This document shows positions 1 through 7,723 of a DNA stretch of 10,505 nucleotides, one piece after another. Both the position numbers and the translations under genes were made by a program. Source of the stretch: Gammaproteobacteria bacterium (lineage in GTDB: Bacteria; Pseudomonadota; Gammaproteobacteria; Competibacterales; Competibacteraceae). Numbering within the stretch: position 1 is the first letter of the stretch; every line of letters starts with the position of its first letter. The notes beneath the pieces were generated by a model, which was not told where the DNA came from, did no database searches, and saw nothing but the letters and a program-made list of their open reading frames with translations. The stretch is from positions 1-10,505 of the forward strand of contig JAIFNF010000330.1 in assembly GCA_020047885.1 (NCBI GenBank). Direction: 5' to 3'.

Positions 1-1083
1 GCCTCCATGCTGTATCTGGACTACTCCCGCAAGGAAGGCGAGTGGATTCCCAACAAGTACGGCGGTCGGGAGAATCTCGAAGCCATCGACTTCATGCGGG
101 AACTGAACACCGTGGTGCACAGCGAGCATCCCGGCGCGCTGGTCATTGCCGAGGAATCCACCTCCTGGCCGCAAGTCACCCGCCCGACTTATCTGGGCGG
201 TCTGGGCTTCAGCATGAAGTGGAACATGGGCTGGATGAACGACACCCTGCGCTATATCGCCCAGCAGCCGATTCATCGCAAATATCACCACGACCTGCTG
301 ACCTTCAGTATGTTGTATTGCTTCACCGAGAATTTCATGCTGCCGTTCTCGCATGACGAGGTGGTGCATGGCAAAGGCTCGATGATCAACAAGATGCCGG
401 GCGACGAGTGGCAGCGTTTTGCTAACCTGCGGCTGCTCTATCTCTACATGTTCACCCATCCCGGCAAGAAACTGCTGTTCATGGGCACCGAATTCGGCCA
501 GGGCACGGAATGGAACAGCGCGACCACGCTTGACTGGTATGTCCTGCAATACGACCTGCATCAGGGTATGCAGCTCATGGTCAAGGATTTGAACCGGCTC
601 TACCACAGTGAATCAGCGCTGCACCACTATGAATTTGAATGGCAGGGCTTTGACTGGATTGACTGCCATGATGCGGAACAGTCGATTCTGAGTTACCTGC
701 GCAAGGACGGCGACGACTTCCTGGTAGTGATCGTCAACTTCACCCCAGTGCCGCGGCATGGCTACCGGATTGGCGTACCGCGCCCCGGTTGCTATGCGGA
801 AATCTTCAATTCCGACTCGCATTTCTACGCTGGCAGCGGCGTCGGCAACGGCGGTATTGATCTGATGACCGATGACCACCCGTGGATGGATCGACCCTAC
901 TCAGTCACTATCACAGTGCCACCACTGGGTGGTTTGGTGTTGCGTCCGCCCAAGCCCGCGCCCAAGCCGATCGTGATTGAAGTGGAAGCAGAAGCGGTTG
1001 AGGAAGAAGCGCCTGTGCCGCTGAAAACCGCCATTGGGCGGCGGACGGCGGTGACTAAAGCGGAAGTCGCGCAACCCGAGTAG
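1..1083 (+). CDS. glgB: 1,4-alpha-glucan branching enzyme, C-terminal part (5' end outside window)
   Basis: GlgB cuts an alpha-1,4-glucan chain and rejoins the piece through an alpha-1,6 bond, making the branches of glycogen in the cytoplasm. The reading frame is open from the first base, and 360 residues are visible. It matches GH13 branching enzymes almost end to end: [12 protein letters not shown] near the start, the AEEST motif whose first Glu (codon 151-153) is the usual proton donor, SHDEVVHGK with the transition-state Asp at 355-357, the PGKKLLFMG and EFGQG stretches, and the C-terminal beta domain with [11 protein letters not shown]. The catalytic nucleophile Asp should lie a few codons upstream of base 1, outside the window. 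After the usual family end (near [11 protein letters not shown]) there is an extra tail of about 45 residues rich in Pro, Ala, Glu and Val. The gene converges on the secretion cluster and is not part of it. Family identity is very secure. Confidence 0.97.
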   Translation, partial: ASMLYLDYSRKEGEWIPNKYGGRENLEAIDFMRELNTVVHSEHPGALVIAEESTSWPQVTRPTYLGGLGFSMKWNMGWMNDTLRYIAQQPIHRKYHHDLLTFSMLYCFTENFMLPFSHDEVVHGKGSMINKMPGDEWQRFANLRLLYLYMFTHPGKKLLFMGTEFGQGTEWNSATTLDWYVLQYDLHQGMQLMVKDLNRLYHSESALHHYEFEWQGFDWIDCHDAEQSILSYLRKDGDDFLVVIVNFTPVPRHGYRIGVPRPGCYAEIFNSDSHFYAGSGVGNGGIDLMTDDHPWMDRPYSVTITVPPLGGLVLRPPKPAPKPIVIEVEAEAVEEEAPVPLKTAIGRRTAVTKAEVAQPE

Positions 1084-1095
1084 TTCATTCCCCCA

Positions 1096-1119
1096 ACCCT
1101 CCCCCACCTGGGGGAGGGT
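1096..1119. terminator. GC-rich hairpin between convergent genes, possible bidirectional terminator
   Basis: The arms ACCCTCCCCC (1096-1105) and GGGGGAGGGT (1110-1119) are perfect 10-bp complements around a 4-base loop. The hairpin lies 13 bases after the glgB stop and 9 bases beyond the stop of the carrier protein gene that reads the other way, so it is well placed to end both transcripts. Only a weak T-rich stretch (GTCTT) follows it on the plus strand and none on the minus strand, so it is not a textbook intrinsic terminator. It could also be a copy of a dispersed intergenic palindrome. Confidence 0.55.
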
Positions 1120-1127
1120 GTCTTGTG

Positions 1128-1391
1128 CTAAACGTGACCCATGGCCAGCGCCTTGTCCCGCACGAAGGCATACACCTGGCCCACGGTCTCGAAGATTTCC
1201 GCGCTGACTTCATCATCGTCGAACTGGAGATCGAACCGCTCCTCCAATGCGCTGATCAACGCCATCACCGCCATCGAGTCGAATTCCGGGATGCTGCCCA
1301 GCAACGGCGTCTCCGGGTTCAGTTTTTGCGACCGGTCTCCCAGTTGCAAAATCTCGCCAATCAACTGCCGCACCTCATCAAACTCGATCAT
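1128..1391 (-). CDS. Acyl carrier protein (phosphopantetheine-binding), last gene of the T6SS block
   Basis: This 87-residue protein has the size and pattern of a stand-alone acyl carrier protein. Such proteins carry acyl or aminoacyl groups as thioesters on a phosphopantetheine arm attached to a serine. The attachment site is D38-S39-M40 at the start of helix II, followed by an amphipathic helix (AVMALISALEERF) and an acidic DDDEVSAEIFETVG segment, as in the family. I chose the ATG at 1391 because AGAGAG lies just upstream. An in-frame ATG at 1433 would add 14 residues but has no properly spaced ribosome site and lies inside a hairpin. DSM replaces the DSL usual in fatty-acid ACPs, and no fatty-acid synthesis genes are nearby. 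From memory the sequence resembles carrier proteins of specialised clusters, such as exosortase-associated ones, more than housekeeping AcpP. It lies 65 bases after clpV on the same strand. Its substrate and partner enzymes cannot be told from the window. Confidence 0.9.
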   Translation of the reverse strand: MIEFDEVRQLIGEILQLGDRSQKLNPETPLLGSIPEFDSMAVMALISALEERFDLQFDDDEVSAEIFETVGQVYAFVRDKALAMGHV

Positions 1392-1418
1392 CGAGACTCT
1401 CTCTGTTATTGGAATAAA

Positions 1419-1438
1419 AGGGGAATCATACATCCCCT
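1419..1438 (-). terminator. Hairpin with T-tract between clpV and the carrier protein gene
   Basis: Read on the minus strand, AGGGGA (1438-1433) pairs with TCCCCT (1424-1419) across an 8-base loop, and TTTATT follows directly. This is the form of a weak intrinsic terminator or attenuator. It begins 18 bases after the clpV stop and ends 27 bases before the chosen ATG of the carrier protein gene, so it could lower read-through from the secretion operon. The stem is only 6 bp, so strong termination is unlikely. Confidence 0.4.
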
Positions 1439-1456
1439 AAAGCCTGCTGCGCTCAT

Positions 1457-4141
1457 TCAATCGAACCGATAAGCAAAGTCACCGTTTTCGATCTGTACTT
1501 GCACCTGGGCGATGGGCTGACCCGCCATCAGTCGATTCAGGAACTCGGCACTGATCGCCGGCAGCACCGTGTTCGTGAGAATCGCGTCCACCATGCGCCC
1601 GCCGCTTTCCAGTTCGGTGCAACGACTGACGATCAGCTTAACCACCGCGTCGTCATAAATGAACGGAATCTTGTGGTTCTCCAGAATCCGCTTGGTAATC
1701 CGGCCCAGTTGTAACCGCACGATATCCGCAATCATGTCGTCGCTGAGCGGATAGTAGGGAATGGTCACCAACCGGCCGAGTAGCGCGGGCGGAAAGACTT
1801 TCAGCAAGGGTTCACGCAGCGCCTGGCTCAGCCCCTCCGGATCGGGCAACAGTTCCGGATCCCGACACATCCCGGCGATCAGATCGGTGCCGACATTGGT
1901 GGTCAATAGAATCAGGGTGTTCTTGAAGTCAATGAACCGCCCTTCGCCATCCTCCATCCAGCCCTTGTCGAAGACCTGGAAGAAGATTTCATGCACATCG
2001 TGATGGGCTTTTTCCACCTCGTCCAGCAACACCACGCTATAAGGCCGCCGCCGCACCGCCTCGGTTAGAACCCCGCCTTCGCCGTAACCCACATAGCCGG
2101 GCGGCGCGCCCTTGAGGGTCGAGACGGTGTGCGCTTCCTGAAACTCGCTCATATTGATGGTGATGACATTCTGCTCACCGCCATACAACGCTTCCGCCAA
2201 CGCTAGCGCCGTTTCGGTCTTACCCACGCCCGACGGCCCCGCCAGCATGAACACGCCAATCGGCTTGTTGGGATTGTCCAGCGCCGCCCGGGAGGTTTGA
2301 ATTCGCCGGGCGATGATGTCCAGGGCATGGCGCTGGCCAACGATGCGGCGATTGAGAATATCGGCCAGTTTCAGCACGGTGTCGATTTCGTTCTTCACCA
2401 TGCGCCCGACCGGAATGCCCGTCCAGTCGGCCACAACTGAAGCGATCGCCTGGGCATCAACGCTGGGCAGAATCAACGGCTTTTCGCCCTGCAATTCGTG
2501 TAACCGGGCCTGCAGGTCTTTCAATTCCGCCAGTCGCGTCTCCCGCTCGGGATCCACTTCCGGCGCCGCAGCGGTTTCCACGACACCGCCCAAGCCGCGC
2601 AGTTTGGCTCGCAGTTCCAGAATCTGATCGACCAGACCCTTCTCCTCCTGCCAGCGGATGTCCAGTTCCGCCAGCCGCGCCTCCTCAATCTGCAACTTCG
2701 CCAGCGCATCGGCCTGACGCTGGGCAGCATCAATGCCCACCGCGGTTTCACGGGCAATGATGTCCAGTTCAACCTGCAATCCCTCAATGCGGCGGCGACA
2801 ATCTTCGACTTCCGCAGGCACCGCGTGCAGGCTGATCGCCACCCGGGCGCTGGCGGTATCCAACAGGCTGACCGCCTTATCGGGCAACTGGCGGGCGGGA
2901 ATATAGCGATGCGATAGCTTAACCGCGGCCTCCAGCGCTTCATCAAGAATTTGCACCCGATGGTGTTTCTCCATCGTCGATGCCATGCCGCGCATCATCA
3001 GCACGGTCTTTTCCTCACTGGGTTCCCCAACTTGCACCACCTGGAAGCGACGGGTCAACGCGGGATCTTTCTCGATATGTTTCTTGTATTCCGCCCAAGT
3101 CGTGGCGGCGATGGTGCGCAACTTACCGCGAGCGAGCGCTGGTTTCAGCAAATTGGCCGCATCGCCGGTGCCGGCTGCCCCACCCGCGCCGATCAGGGTA
3201 TGGGCTTCGTCGATGAACAAAATGATGGGTTTGGGCGAGGACTGCACTTCGTCGATTACTTGCCGCAACCGGTTCTCAAATTCGCCTTTCATGCTGGCTC
3301 CGGCTTGCAATAAACCGACATCCAGCACCCGCAGCGTCACGTCCTGCAACGGCGGCGGCACGTCGCCGGACGCAATGCGCTGGGCGAAGCCTTCGACGAC
3401 GGCGGTTTTACCCACGCCCGCCTCGCCGGTCAGGATCGGATTATTCTGGCGGCGGCGCATCAGAATATCGACAATCTGGCGGATTTCCTCATCACGACCC
3501 ACGATCGGATCGAGTTCACCCGTGCGCGCCCGCTCGGTCAAATCGACCGAGAACCGTTGCAGGGCTTCCTGCTTGCCCATTTGCGGCGGAGCCATGGCGT
3601 CGCTGGCTTCACCAGGCACTGCGCCACCGCCCACTTGAGAACCGTCGGTGGCACGCAATGCAGATTCCGGGGAAGCGGCGGTAATGTCGGCAAAGCGTTC
3701 GGTCAGCTCATCCAGTTTGACCTTGTCGAATTCGCGGGAAATGGCCAGTAGCGCATTGCGCAAGTCCGGGGTCTTCAACATCCCCACCAGCAAATGGCCG
3801 GTGCGCACCTGCGCGTCCTTGAACATCAGCGTCGCGTACACCCAACCTTCCTTCACCGCCGCATCAACATGGGAAGAAAGATCGGAAATCGATGTCGCTC
3901 CACGCGGCAAACGATCCAGCGCCTCGGTAAAATCCTTGGCCACCCGCGACGGATTCAAATTGAAATACTGAATGCTGCGATGCAGATCCGAATCCGGCAA
4001 TTGCAGAATCTGGTGCAACCAGTGAACCAGCTCCACATAAGGATTACCGCGCAGCTTGCAAAACACGGTGGCGCTTTCAATGGCTTTATAGCCTAAACTG
4101 TTCAACTTCCCAAACAGCGCAACGCGACTGATATCGGCCAT
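1457..4141 (-). CDS. clpV: TssH/ClpV, AAA+ ATPase that recycles the T6SS sheath
   Basis: ClpV is a hexameric double-ring AAA+ unfoldase of the ClpB family. It takes apart the contracted TssB-TssC sheath in the cytoplasm so that the subunits can be reused. The 894-residue product shows the full layout: an N-domain (about 1-150) beginning ADISRVALFGKLNSLGYKAI, typical of ClpV; a Gly/Ala-rich linker (about 155-190); AAA1 with Walker A GEAGVGKT (239-246), Walker B ILFIDEAH (307-314) and the TRRF arginine region (363-366); a coiled-coil middle domain (about 443-555); AAA2 with Walker A GPSGVGKT (635-642), pore loop GYVGYGEGG (682-690), Walker B VVLLDEVEKAH (703-713) and sensor region SGGRM (846-850); and a C-terminal domain. 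All key residues are intact. The ATG at 4141 is preferred because AAGGAG lies 9 bases upstream and family members begin at this point; an upstream ATG at 4171 would add 10 unrelated residues. It follows tssG by 56 bases. Confidence 0.98.
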   Translation of the reverse strand: MADISRVALFGKLNSLGYKAIESATVFCKLRGNPYVELVHWLHQILQLPDSDLHRSIQYFNLNPSRVAKDFTEALDRLPRGATSISDLSSHVDAAVKEGWVYATLMFKDAQVRTGHLLVGMLKTPDLRNALLAISREFDKVKLDELTERFADITAASPESALRATDGSQVGGGAVPGEASDAMAPPQMGKQEALQRFSVDLTERARTGELDPIVGRDEEIRQIVDILMRRRQNNPILTGEAGVGKTAVVEGFAQRIASGDVPPPLQDVTLRVLDVGLLQAGASMKGEFENRLRQVIDEVQSSPKPIILFIDEAHTLIGAGGAAGTGDAANLLKPALARGKLRTIAATTWAEYKKHIEKDPALTRRFQVVQVGEPSEEKTVLMMRGMASTMEKHHRVQILDEALEAAVKLSHRYIPARQLPDKAVSLLDTASARVAISLHAVPAEVEDCRRRIEGLQVELDIIARETAVGIDAAQRQADALAKLQIEEARLAELDIRWQEEKGLVDQILELRAKLRGLGGVVETAAAPEVDPERETRLAELKDLQARLHELQGEKPLILPSVDAQAIASVVADWTGIPVGRMVKNEIDTVLKLADILNRRIVGQRHALDIIARRIQTSRAALDNPNKPIGVFMLAGPSGVGKTETALALAEALYGGEQNVITINMSEFQEAHTVSTLKGAPPGYVGYGEGGVLTEAVRRRPYSVVLLDEVEKAHHDVHEIFFQVFDKGWMEDGEGRFIDFKNTLILLTTNVGTDLIAGMCRDPELLPDPEGLSQALREPLLKVFPPALLGRLVTIPYYPLSDDMIADIVRLQLGRITKRILENHKIPFIYDDAVVKLIVSRCTELESGGRMVDAILTNTVLPAISAEFLNRLMAGQPIAQVQVQIENGDFAYRFD

Positions 4142-4197
4142 AAGTGAGGACTCCTTAAAATTAAAGGTCAAAGGTTAAAGGTTAAGATAATCAACCT
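4142..4197 (-). repeat. tssG-clpV gap with tandem 7-base repeat and clpV ribosome site
   Basis: On the plus strand three consecutive 7-mers, AAAGGTC, AAAGGTT and AAAGGTT, occupy 4163-4183. The last also forms a 6-bp inverted repeat, AAGGTT (4178-4183) with AACCTT (4193-4198). The gap is much richer in A and T than the flanking genes. On the minus strand it ends with AAGGAG, 9 bases before the clpV ATG, which is a strong ribosome site. No clear promoter is seen. Confidence 0.5.
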
Positions 4198-5235
4198 TCA
4201 GCCTTCACAATAAGTCACCGCATCGAGTTTGACATCATCCGCGTCTCGCGCTAGGGGCTGACTCGTCAACCAGGTTGTCCAGCCCAGTTGCGATCCCTCA
4301 CCGAGTTGCAATGGCGGGACTTCTTCCTTTTTCAGCACCAGATTGACATCCCAGAGCAACTCATCGCCGACATAGTTGCGCACCCAAGCCACCAGGCGGC
4401 GCAAACTCGGGCTGCCCGGCAAAAAGCGCCGAAACTCTGGCAGACTCATAGGTCCGATGATCATGCGAAACTTGTACTGACCATCCCAAACACGCTCGCC
4501 AATTACCGCGGTTAATCCTAACAACCCGGTATCTGGAGTCTCGCCCAAACGGCATTGGCTCGATTCGGCCAGCGGCAACCAGTGACCCACGAAGCTTTCA
4601 ATCAGCACCGGCAGGTGGAAAAAATCCCCCAGCAACGCTTGTAAACCCTCGGCATGATGGGTCTGGCACGCTAACCGGCCGGCATAATGGAACTTGGCTA
4701 AATCCGGCGCAGCGTCCCGATGCCACAGCGACGGCATCCCTAAACCGAATGAAGCACCAATATAGGTGTTAAAACGATCTGTTTCCGGACGGTCGAAACT
4801 GACCGTCGGTTGTGCATTCGCCCAGGCCCGGTAAAACAGGGTCAGCATCCGGTGATGGAACACATCGGCGAAGCGGGAGAACGTCGCGTCGCTATAGGCC
4901 CGCTTCCGCTCATAGGCATATTCAGTCAGATGCAGCGGCAAGGGTCCCTGCGGTCCGAACAGCCCCAGGAAATATTCAGCCAGTCGCGGTGCATGGTTTT
5001 CATCGCCGGGATCAAACGACGCCAGCGTGGACGGTGCAAACGCCATCGACGGCTCCTGCGTCAAGCGCACCGACTCATCGCTCAGGCGGGTCGCCTTCCC
5101 CAGGCGCGGCTGATCCCGATAGCCGCACTCCAAACGCCGCAACGCCTGAAAGAAATGAAAAGCATAGGGCGCGCGCCGCAGTGCTTCAAACAGCTCTGCT
5201 ACAGAATCTGCCGACGTCCGATCCGGGCTGGCCAT
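4198..5235 (-). CDS. tssG: TssG, T6SS baseplate wedge protein
   Basis: TssG (formerly ImpH/VasB) joins TssF and TssE in the T6SS baseplate wedge, the platform in the cytoplasm on which the tube and sheath assemble. The 345-residue length is normal. Family-like stretches are FHFFQALRRLECGYR (26-40), the EYFLGLFGPQGPLPLHLTEY segment (87-106) and FADVFHHRMLTLFYRAWAN (122-140). The start at 5235 is preceded by GGGGTGAG at a workable distance. The first 37 bases overlap the 3' end of tssF in another frame, so the two are probably translationally coupled, which suits proteins that assemble together. It has no signal peptide or membrane segment. Confidence 0.96.
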   Translation of the reverse strand: MASPDRTSADSVAELFEALRRAPYAFHFFQALRRLECGYRDQPRLGKATRLSDESVRLTQEPSMAFAPSTLASFDPGDENHAPRLAEYFLGLFGPQGPLPLHLTEYAYERKRAYSDATFSRFADVFHHRMLTLFYRAWANAQPTVSFDRPETDRFNTYIGASFGLGMPSLWHRDAAPDLAKFHYAGRLACQTHHAEGLQALLGDFFHLPVLIESFVGHWLPLAESSQCRLGETPDTGLLGLTAVIGERVWDGQYKFRMIIGPMSLPEFRRFLPGSPSLRRLVAWVRNYVGDELLWDVNLVLKKEEVPPLQLGEGSQLGWTTWLTSQPLARDADDVKLDAVTYCEG

Positions 5236-7076
5236 CGCATGATCTCACCCCGCTCTGTCGAGCGGACAACCGTTTCAGTGAAGGAATTGATGGACGCGTA
5301 TTTCGCAAAAAACCGCTCCAGCACCGCGCCCAATAGAAAAGCCCCCGCGCCCTCGAACGCCGATTCATCCAGATTCACCGCCACCTCCAGACCACGGGCA
5401 AAAGCAATCGGCCCCGGAATCGGCGCCCGCCGGGTAATCGGCTGGGACTGGACCGACACCACTCCATCGATCTGTTGGCGTACTCCCCCTTCCGACAGGT
5501 CGCCATACAGCGCCAATAATTCCCGCAGCGCGGCAGCCCCCTGACGATGATCGGTATCAGCGATCGACAGATAATTCAAATTGAGATGGCTGATCAACCG
5601 CCAGGCGGTATCGCCATGCGCGCGGGACGGGCGCGGCGCGGTGGGGCCGGTCACGCAACGCACGGCTTTGACCGGCGCTCCGGAAGCGAGGGTAAAATCG
5701 GTGTCGCCCCGTCCCACCGGCATGTGCAAGGGCAAATCGCGATTGGTGCACAGCGTAGCAATCGCCAGTTGTTGCAAATTGCTGCTATACGGCGCTTCGT
5801 CAGCATCGACCAGCGCCAGATAGACCTCACTGCCGATATAGCCAGAGCGTGGCCCCACCCGCCGCTGGCGGGCAGACAACATACGCGGCAGGCGATGCTG
5901 GGTATAAAAAGCGCGCTGCCCCTGCTGATGGAGTCGGTCGTAATTCGCGTAGAACGGCAGAAATTCCTGCTCCTCACCCTCAGCGCCAATCCCGGTCACG
6001 CCCCGGATTTGATAGACCTCGAAATCCATTGGGCGGGTACGATCCGGCACCAGATGATATTCCGCGACCTGTGAACCGAGATGAATGCGGTCAGCGCGTT
6101 TGGGAAACAGGTTAATCGTCGGCGCGCAGAACAGCACAAAGTTCTCCGCCGCCACCCGGTTTTCCAAATGCGGATCGACACGATCCAACAACAGGATCAG
6201 CTCCAGTTCTTCACCCGTACACCGGCGCACCGCCGCACCCAGTCCCTCCAGTTCCACAAACAGATAGCGTTGTGGGAAGGCAAAGTATTCATGCAACAGG
6301 CGATAGCCCTGGAATGAAGCGGGGACATAAGGCAACAGCGCCTGTTCTTCCTCGAAGCCCACCCGTTTGACCGGATTGCCGGGCGCCACATCATGCCAGG
6401 GCGCCGGACGTTGACCCGGCCGCGCCACGCGCACGATGACATTCGCCAGCAATTGCTCATATAAATGCGCCGGCAACGCATCGCTCCCCTGCAAATACAA
6501 AGTCAACCGCTCCAGCGGCAATTTGCTGAACGACAAACCAGCCTGCGTCGTCCGCAATCGCAGGCGAATACCCGCCCGGATTTTGTGCGCGTTGGGCAAA
6601 TCCAGCGCTGCCACCGGTTCCTTGCCCGCGAAGTACTGTGCTTCGGTGATCTCAATCGGCCACAGCGTGACCGGGTGCGCAGTTCGATACTGGCAGGCGG
6701 TCTGTTCGCCCTTGCCCAGTACGCTCTGCAACTCGGTGTCACGGGGAATCACGAAACCCTGATCCAGCGCACCTTCGGCAGGATCCGGCGCAAAGTGCGC
6801 AATCGCCATGGACGGCGTGGGCGCGAGATAATGCGGATAAATGACTTCGAGTAGTTGCTGGGTGAACTGGGGGAATTCGGCGTCCATCTTGAGCTGGACC
6901 CGCGCCGCCAGAAAACTGAAGCCTTCCAGCAAGCGCTCGACATAAGGATCGACGCATTCAAAACCTTCCAGACCCAGCCGCCCAGCGATTTTTGGGAACT
7001 CCTGGGCGAATTCACCGCCCAGTTCGCGCAAGAATTGCAATTCCCGGTTGTAATACTGCAGCAGACGGGGATCCAT
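5199..7076 (-). CDS. tssF: TssF, T6SS baseplate wedge protein
   Basis: TssF (formerly ImpG/VasA) is the large wedge subunit of the T6SS baseplate, present in two copies per wedge with TssG and TssE in known structures. The 625-residue product is full length for the family. Its N-terminus is diagnostic: MDPRLLQYYNRELQFLRE (1-18), then EFAQEFPKIAGRLG, DPYVERLLEGFSFLAARVQ (43-61) and FPQFTQQLLEVIYPHYLAPTPSM (68-90). The start at 7076 shares one base with the stop of tssE (TGATG), and GAGGGGGC lies just upstream, inside the tssE end. The 3' end overlaps tssG by 37 bases. I see no frameshift or missing part. Confidence 0.97.
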   Translation of the reverse strand: MDPRLLQYYNRELQFLRELGGEFAQEFPKIAGRLGLEGFECVDPYVERLLEGFSFLAARVQLKMDAEFPQFTQQLLEVIYPHYLAPTPSMAIAHFAPDPAEGALDQGFVIPRDTELQSVLGKGEQTACQYRTAHPVTLWPIEITEAQYFAGKEPVAALDLPNAHKIRAGIRLRLRTTQAGLSFSKLPLERLTLYLQGSDALPAHLYEQLLANVIVRVARPGQRPAPWHDVAPGNPVKRVGFEEEQALLPYVPASFQGYRLLHEYFAFPQRYLFVELEGLGAAVRRCTGEELELILLLDRVDPHLENRVAAENFVLFCAPTINLFPKRADRIHLGSQVAEYHLVPDRTRPMDFEVYQIRGVTGIGAEGEEQEFLPFYANYDRLHQQGQRAFYTQHRLPRMLSARQRRVGPRSGYIGSEVYLALVDADEAPYSSNLQQLAIATLCTNRDLPLHMPVGRGDTDFTLASGAPVKAVRCVTGPTAPRPSRAHGDTAWRLISHLNLNYLSIADTDHRQGAAALRELLALYGDLSEGGVRQQIDGVVSVQSQPITRRAPIPGPIAFARGLEVAVNLDESAFEGAGAFLLGAVLERFFAKYASINSFTETVVRSTERGEIMRWPARIGRRQIL

Positions 7077-7597
7077 CAGCGCCCCCTCGACGGCCGGGCT
7101 TCCTGCTCAATTTTCACCTGCCCGCTCTCCAGATCAATTTCAGTTTTCAAATAAAGCTGTTGCGGCAGCGGTTGCCCCCATAGTTCGCCTTCGATTTCAA
7201 ACATCAGGGCGTTATGGTTCATTTGCTGCGCCGCGGTCAGATTCGCCCGAACGCGCAGCGTGCTCTGCAAAATACGGGGTTCAAAATCCAGGATCGACTG
7301 GCGCAACAGGTTCTCCAGCATGTTCAGGTCGAGAATACGAATGGTCAGCCCCGACAGCGGCGGAATGCCAAAGTTGATCACTGACCGGGCGGCGAACGGG
7401 TAACGCTCGGCATCATCCGGATCGAAAGGATGCGGCGTATTGAACAGCCAGGTCAGATCACGCAACACACAATCGCGCAATCGATTCATCGACAGCACTC
7501 GCTTCTCGCGGGATTCCTGCGCGTGTTCCGGCTCTTCATCAGTGAGCCGATCCAGCAAGGAAGGCTGCAACCGGTCCTGTGTAGTGAGTTCAGCCAT
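7076..7597 (-). CDS. tssE: TssE, gp25-like T6SS baseplate protein
   Basis: TssE is the counterpart of phage T4 gp25, a small baseplate protein at the base of the sheath that helps start sheath assembly. The 173-residue product has the family features: LQPSLLDRL near the N-terminus (10-18), LRDLTWLFNT (45-54), the well-conserved SVINFGIPPLSG (72-83), and FEPRIL (105-110) before the beta-rich gp25 core. The ATG at 7597 is the only plausible start: an in-frame TAG lies 18 bases upstream, and internal Met codons would remove conserved sequence. No good Shine-Dalgarno site precedes it; the upstream sequence is an A-run that belongs to a repeat cluster, so translation initiation may be weak. Its stop overlaps the tssF start by one base. 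Confidence 0.96.
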   Translation of the reverse strand: MAELTTQDRLQPSLLDRLTDEEPEHAQESREKRVLSMNRLRDCVLRDLTWLFNTPHPFDPDDAERYPFAARSVINFGIPPLSGLTIRILDLNMLENLLRQSILDFEPRILQSTLRVRANLTAAQQMNHNALMFEIEGELWGQPLPQQLYLKTEIDLESGQVKIEQEARPSRGR

Positions 7598-7723
7598 GGA
7601 TGGTTTTTTTAGCTACAGATGAACACGGAGGTTTAGCCACAGATGAAAACGGAAAAACCAAATCATTTTCCGTGTTTTTCCGTGTCGTTCCGTGGCCAAG
7701 ATCCAGCATGATGAGCAACACCT
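7598..7723. repeat. Degenerate direct and inverted repeat cluster in the tagJ-tssE gap
   Basis: This 126-base gap holds no gene. Two 19-base copies, at 7611-7629 and 7635-7653, differ at two positions (first half AGCTACAGATG / AGCCACAGATG). They are followed by three copies of TTCCGTG on an exact 10-base period (7668, 7678 and 7688). The two blocks are inverted relative to each other: ACGGAAAA (7649-7656) pairs with TTTTCCGT (7666-7673), and AACACGGA (7622-7629) pairs with TCCGTGTT (7669-7676). From memory this resembles low-complexity intergenic repeats scattered through many environmental proteobacterial genomes. RNA from this gap could fold, which may affect expression of tssE and the genes after it. 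Confidence 0.7.

Noticed and set aside
1392..1433. Possible 14-residue longer start for the carrier protein
   Set aside because: The upstream ATG lies inside a hairpin, has no well-spaced ribosome site and adds sequence outside the usual carrier protein fold. It cannot be fully excluded.
2985..3638. 217-residue open frame on the plus strand
   Set aside because: It lies entirely antisense to the well-conserved ClpV AAA1 and linker region, with low-complexity Ser/Arg/Pro-rich translation typical of a shadow frame.
4142..4171. Possible 10-residue longer start for ClpV
   Set aside because: The added residues come from the AT-rich repeat gap and include the ribosome site itself; ClpV homologues begin at the downstream Met.
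4810..5544. 244-residue open frame on the plus strand
   Set aside because: It is antisense to tssG and tssF, has no recognisable domain, and its composition is that of a GC-driven shadow frame.
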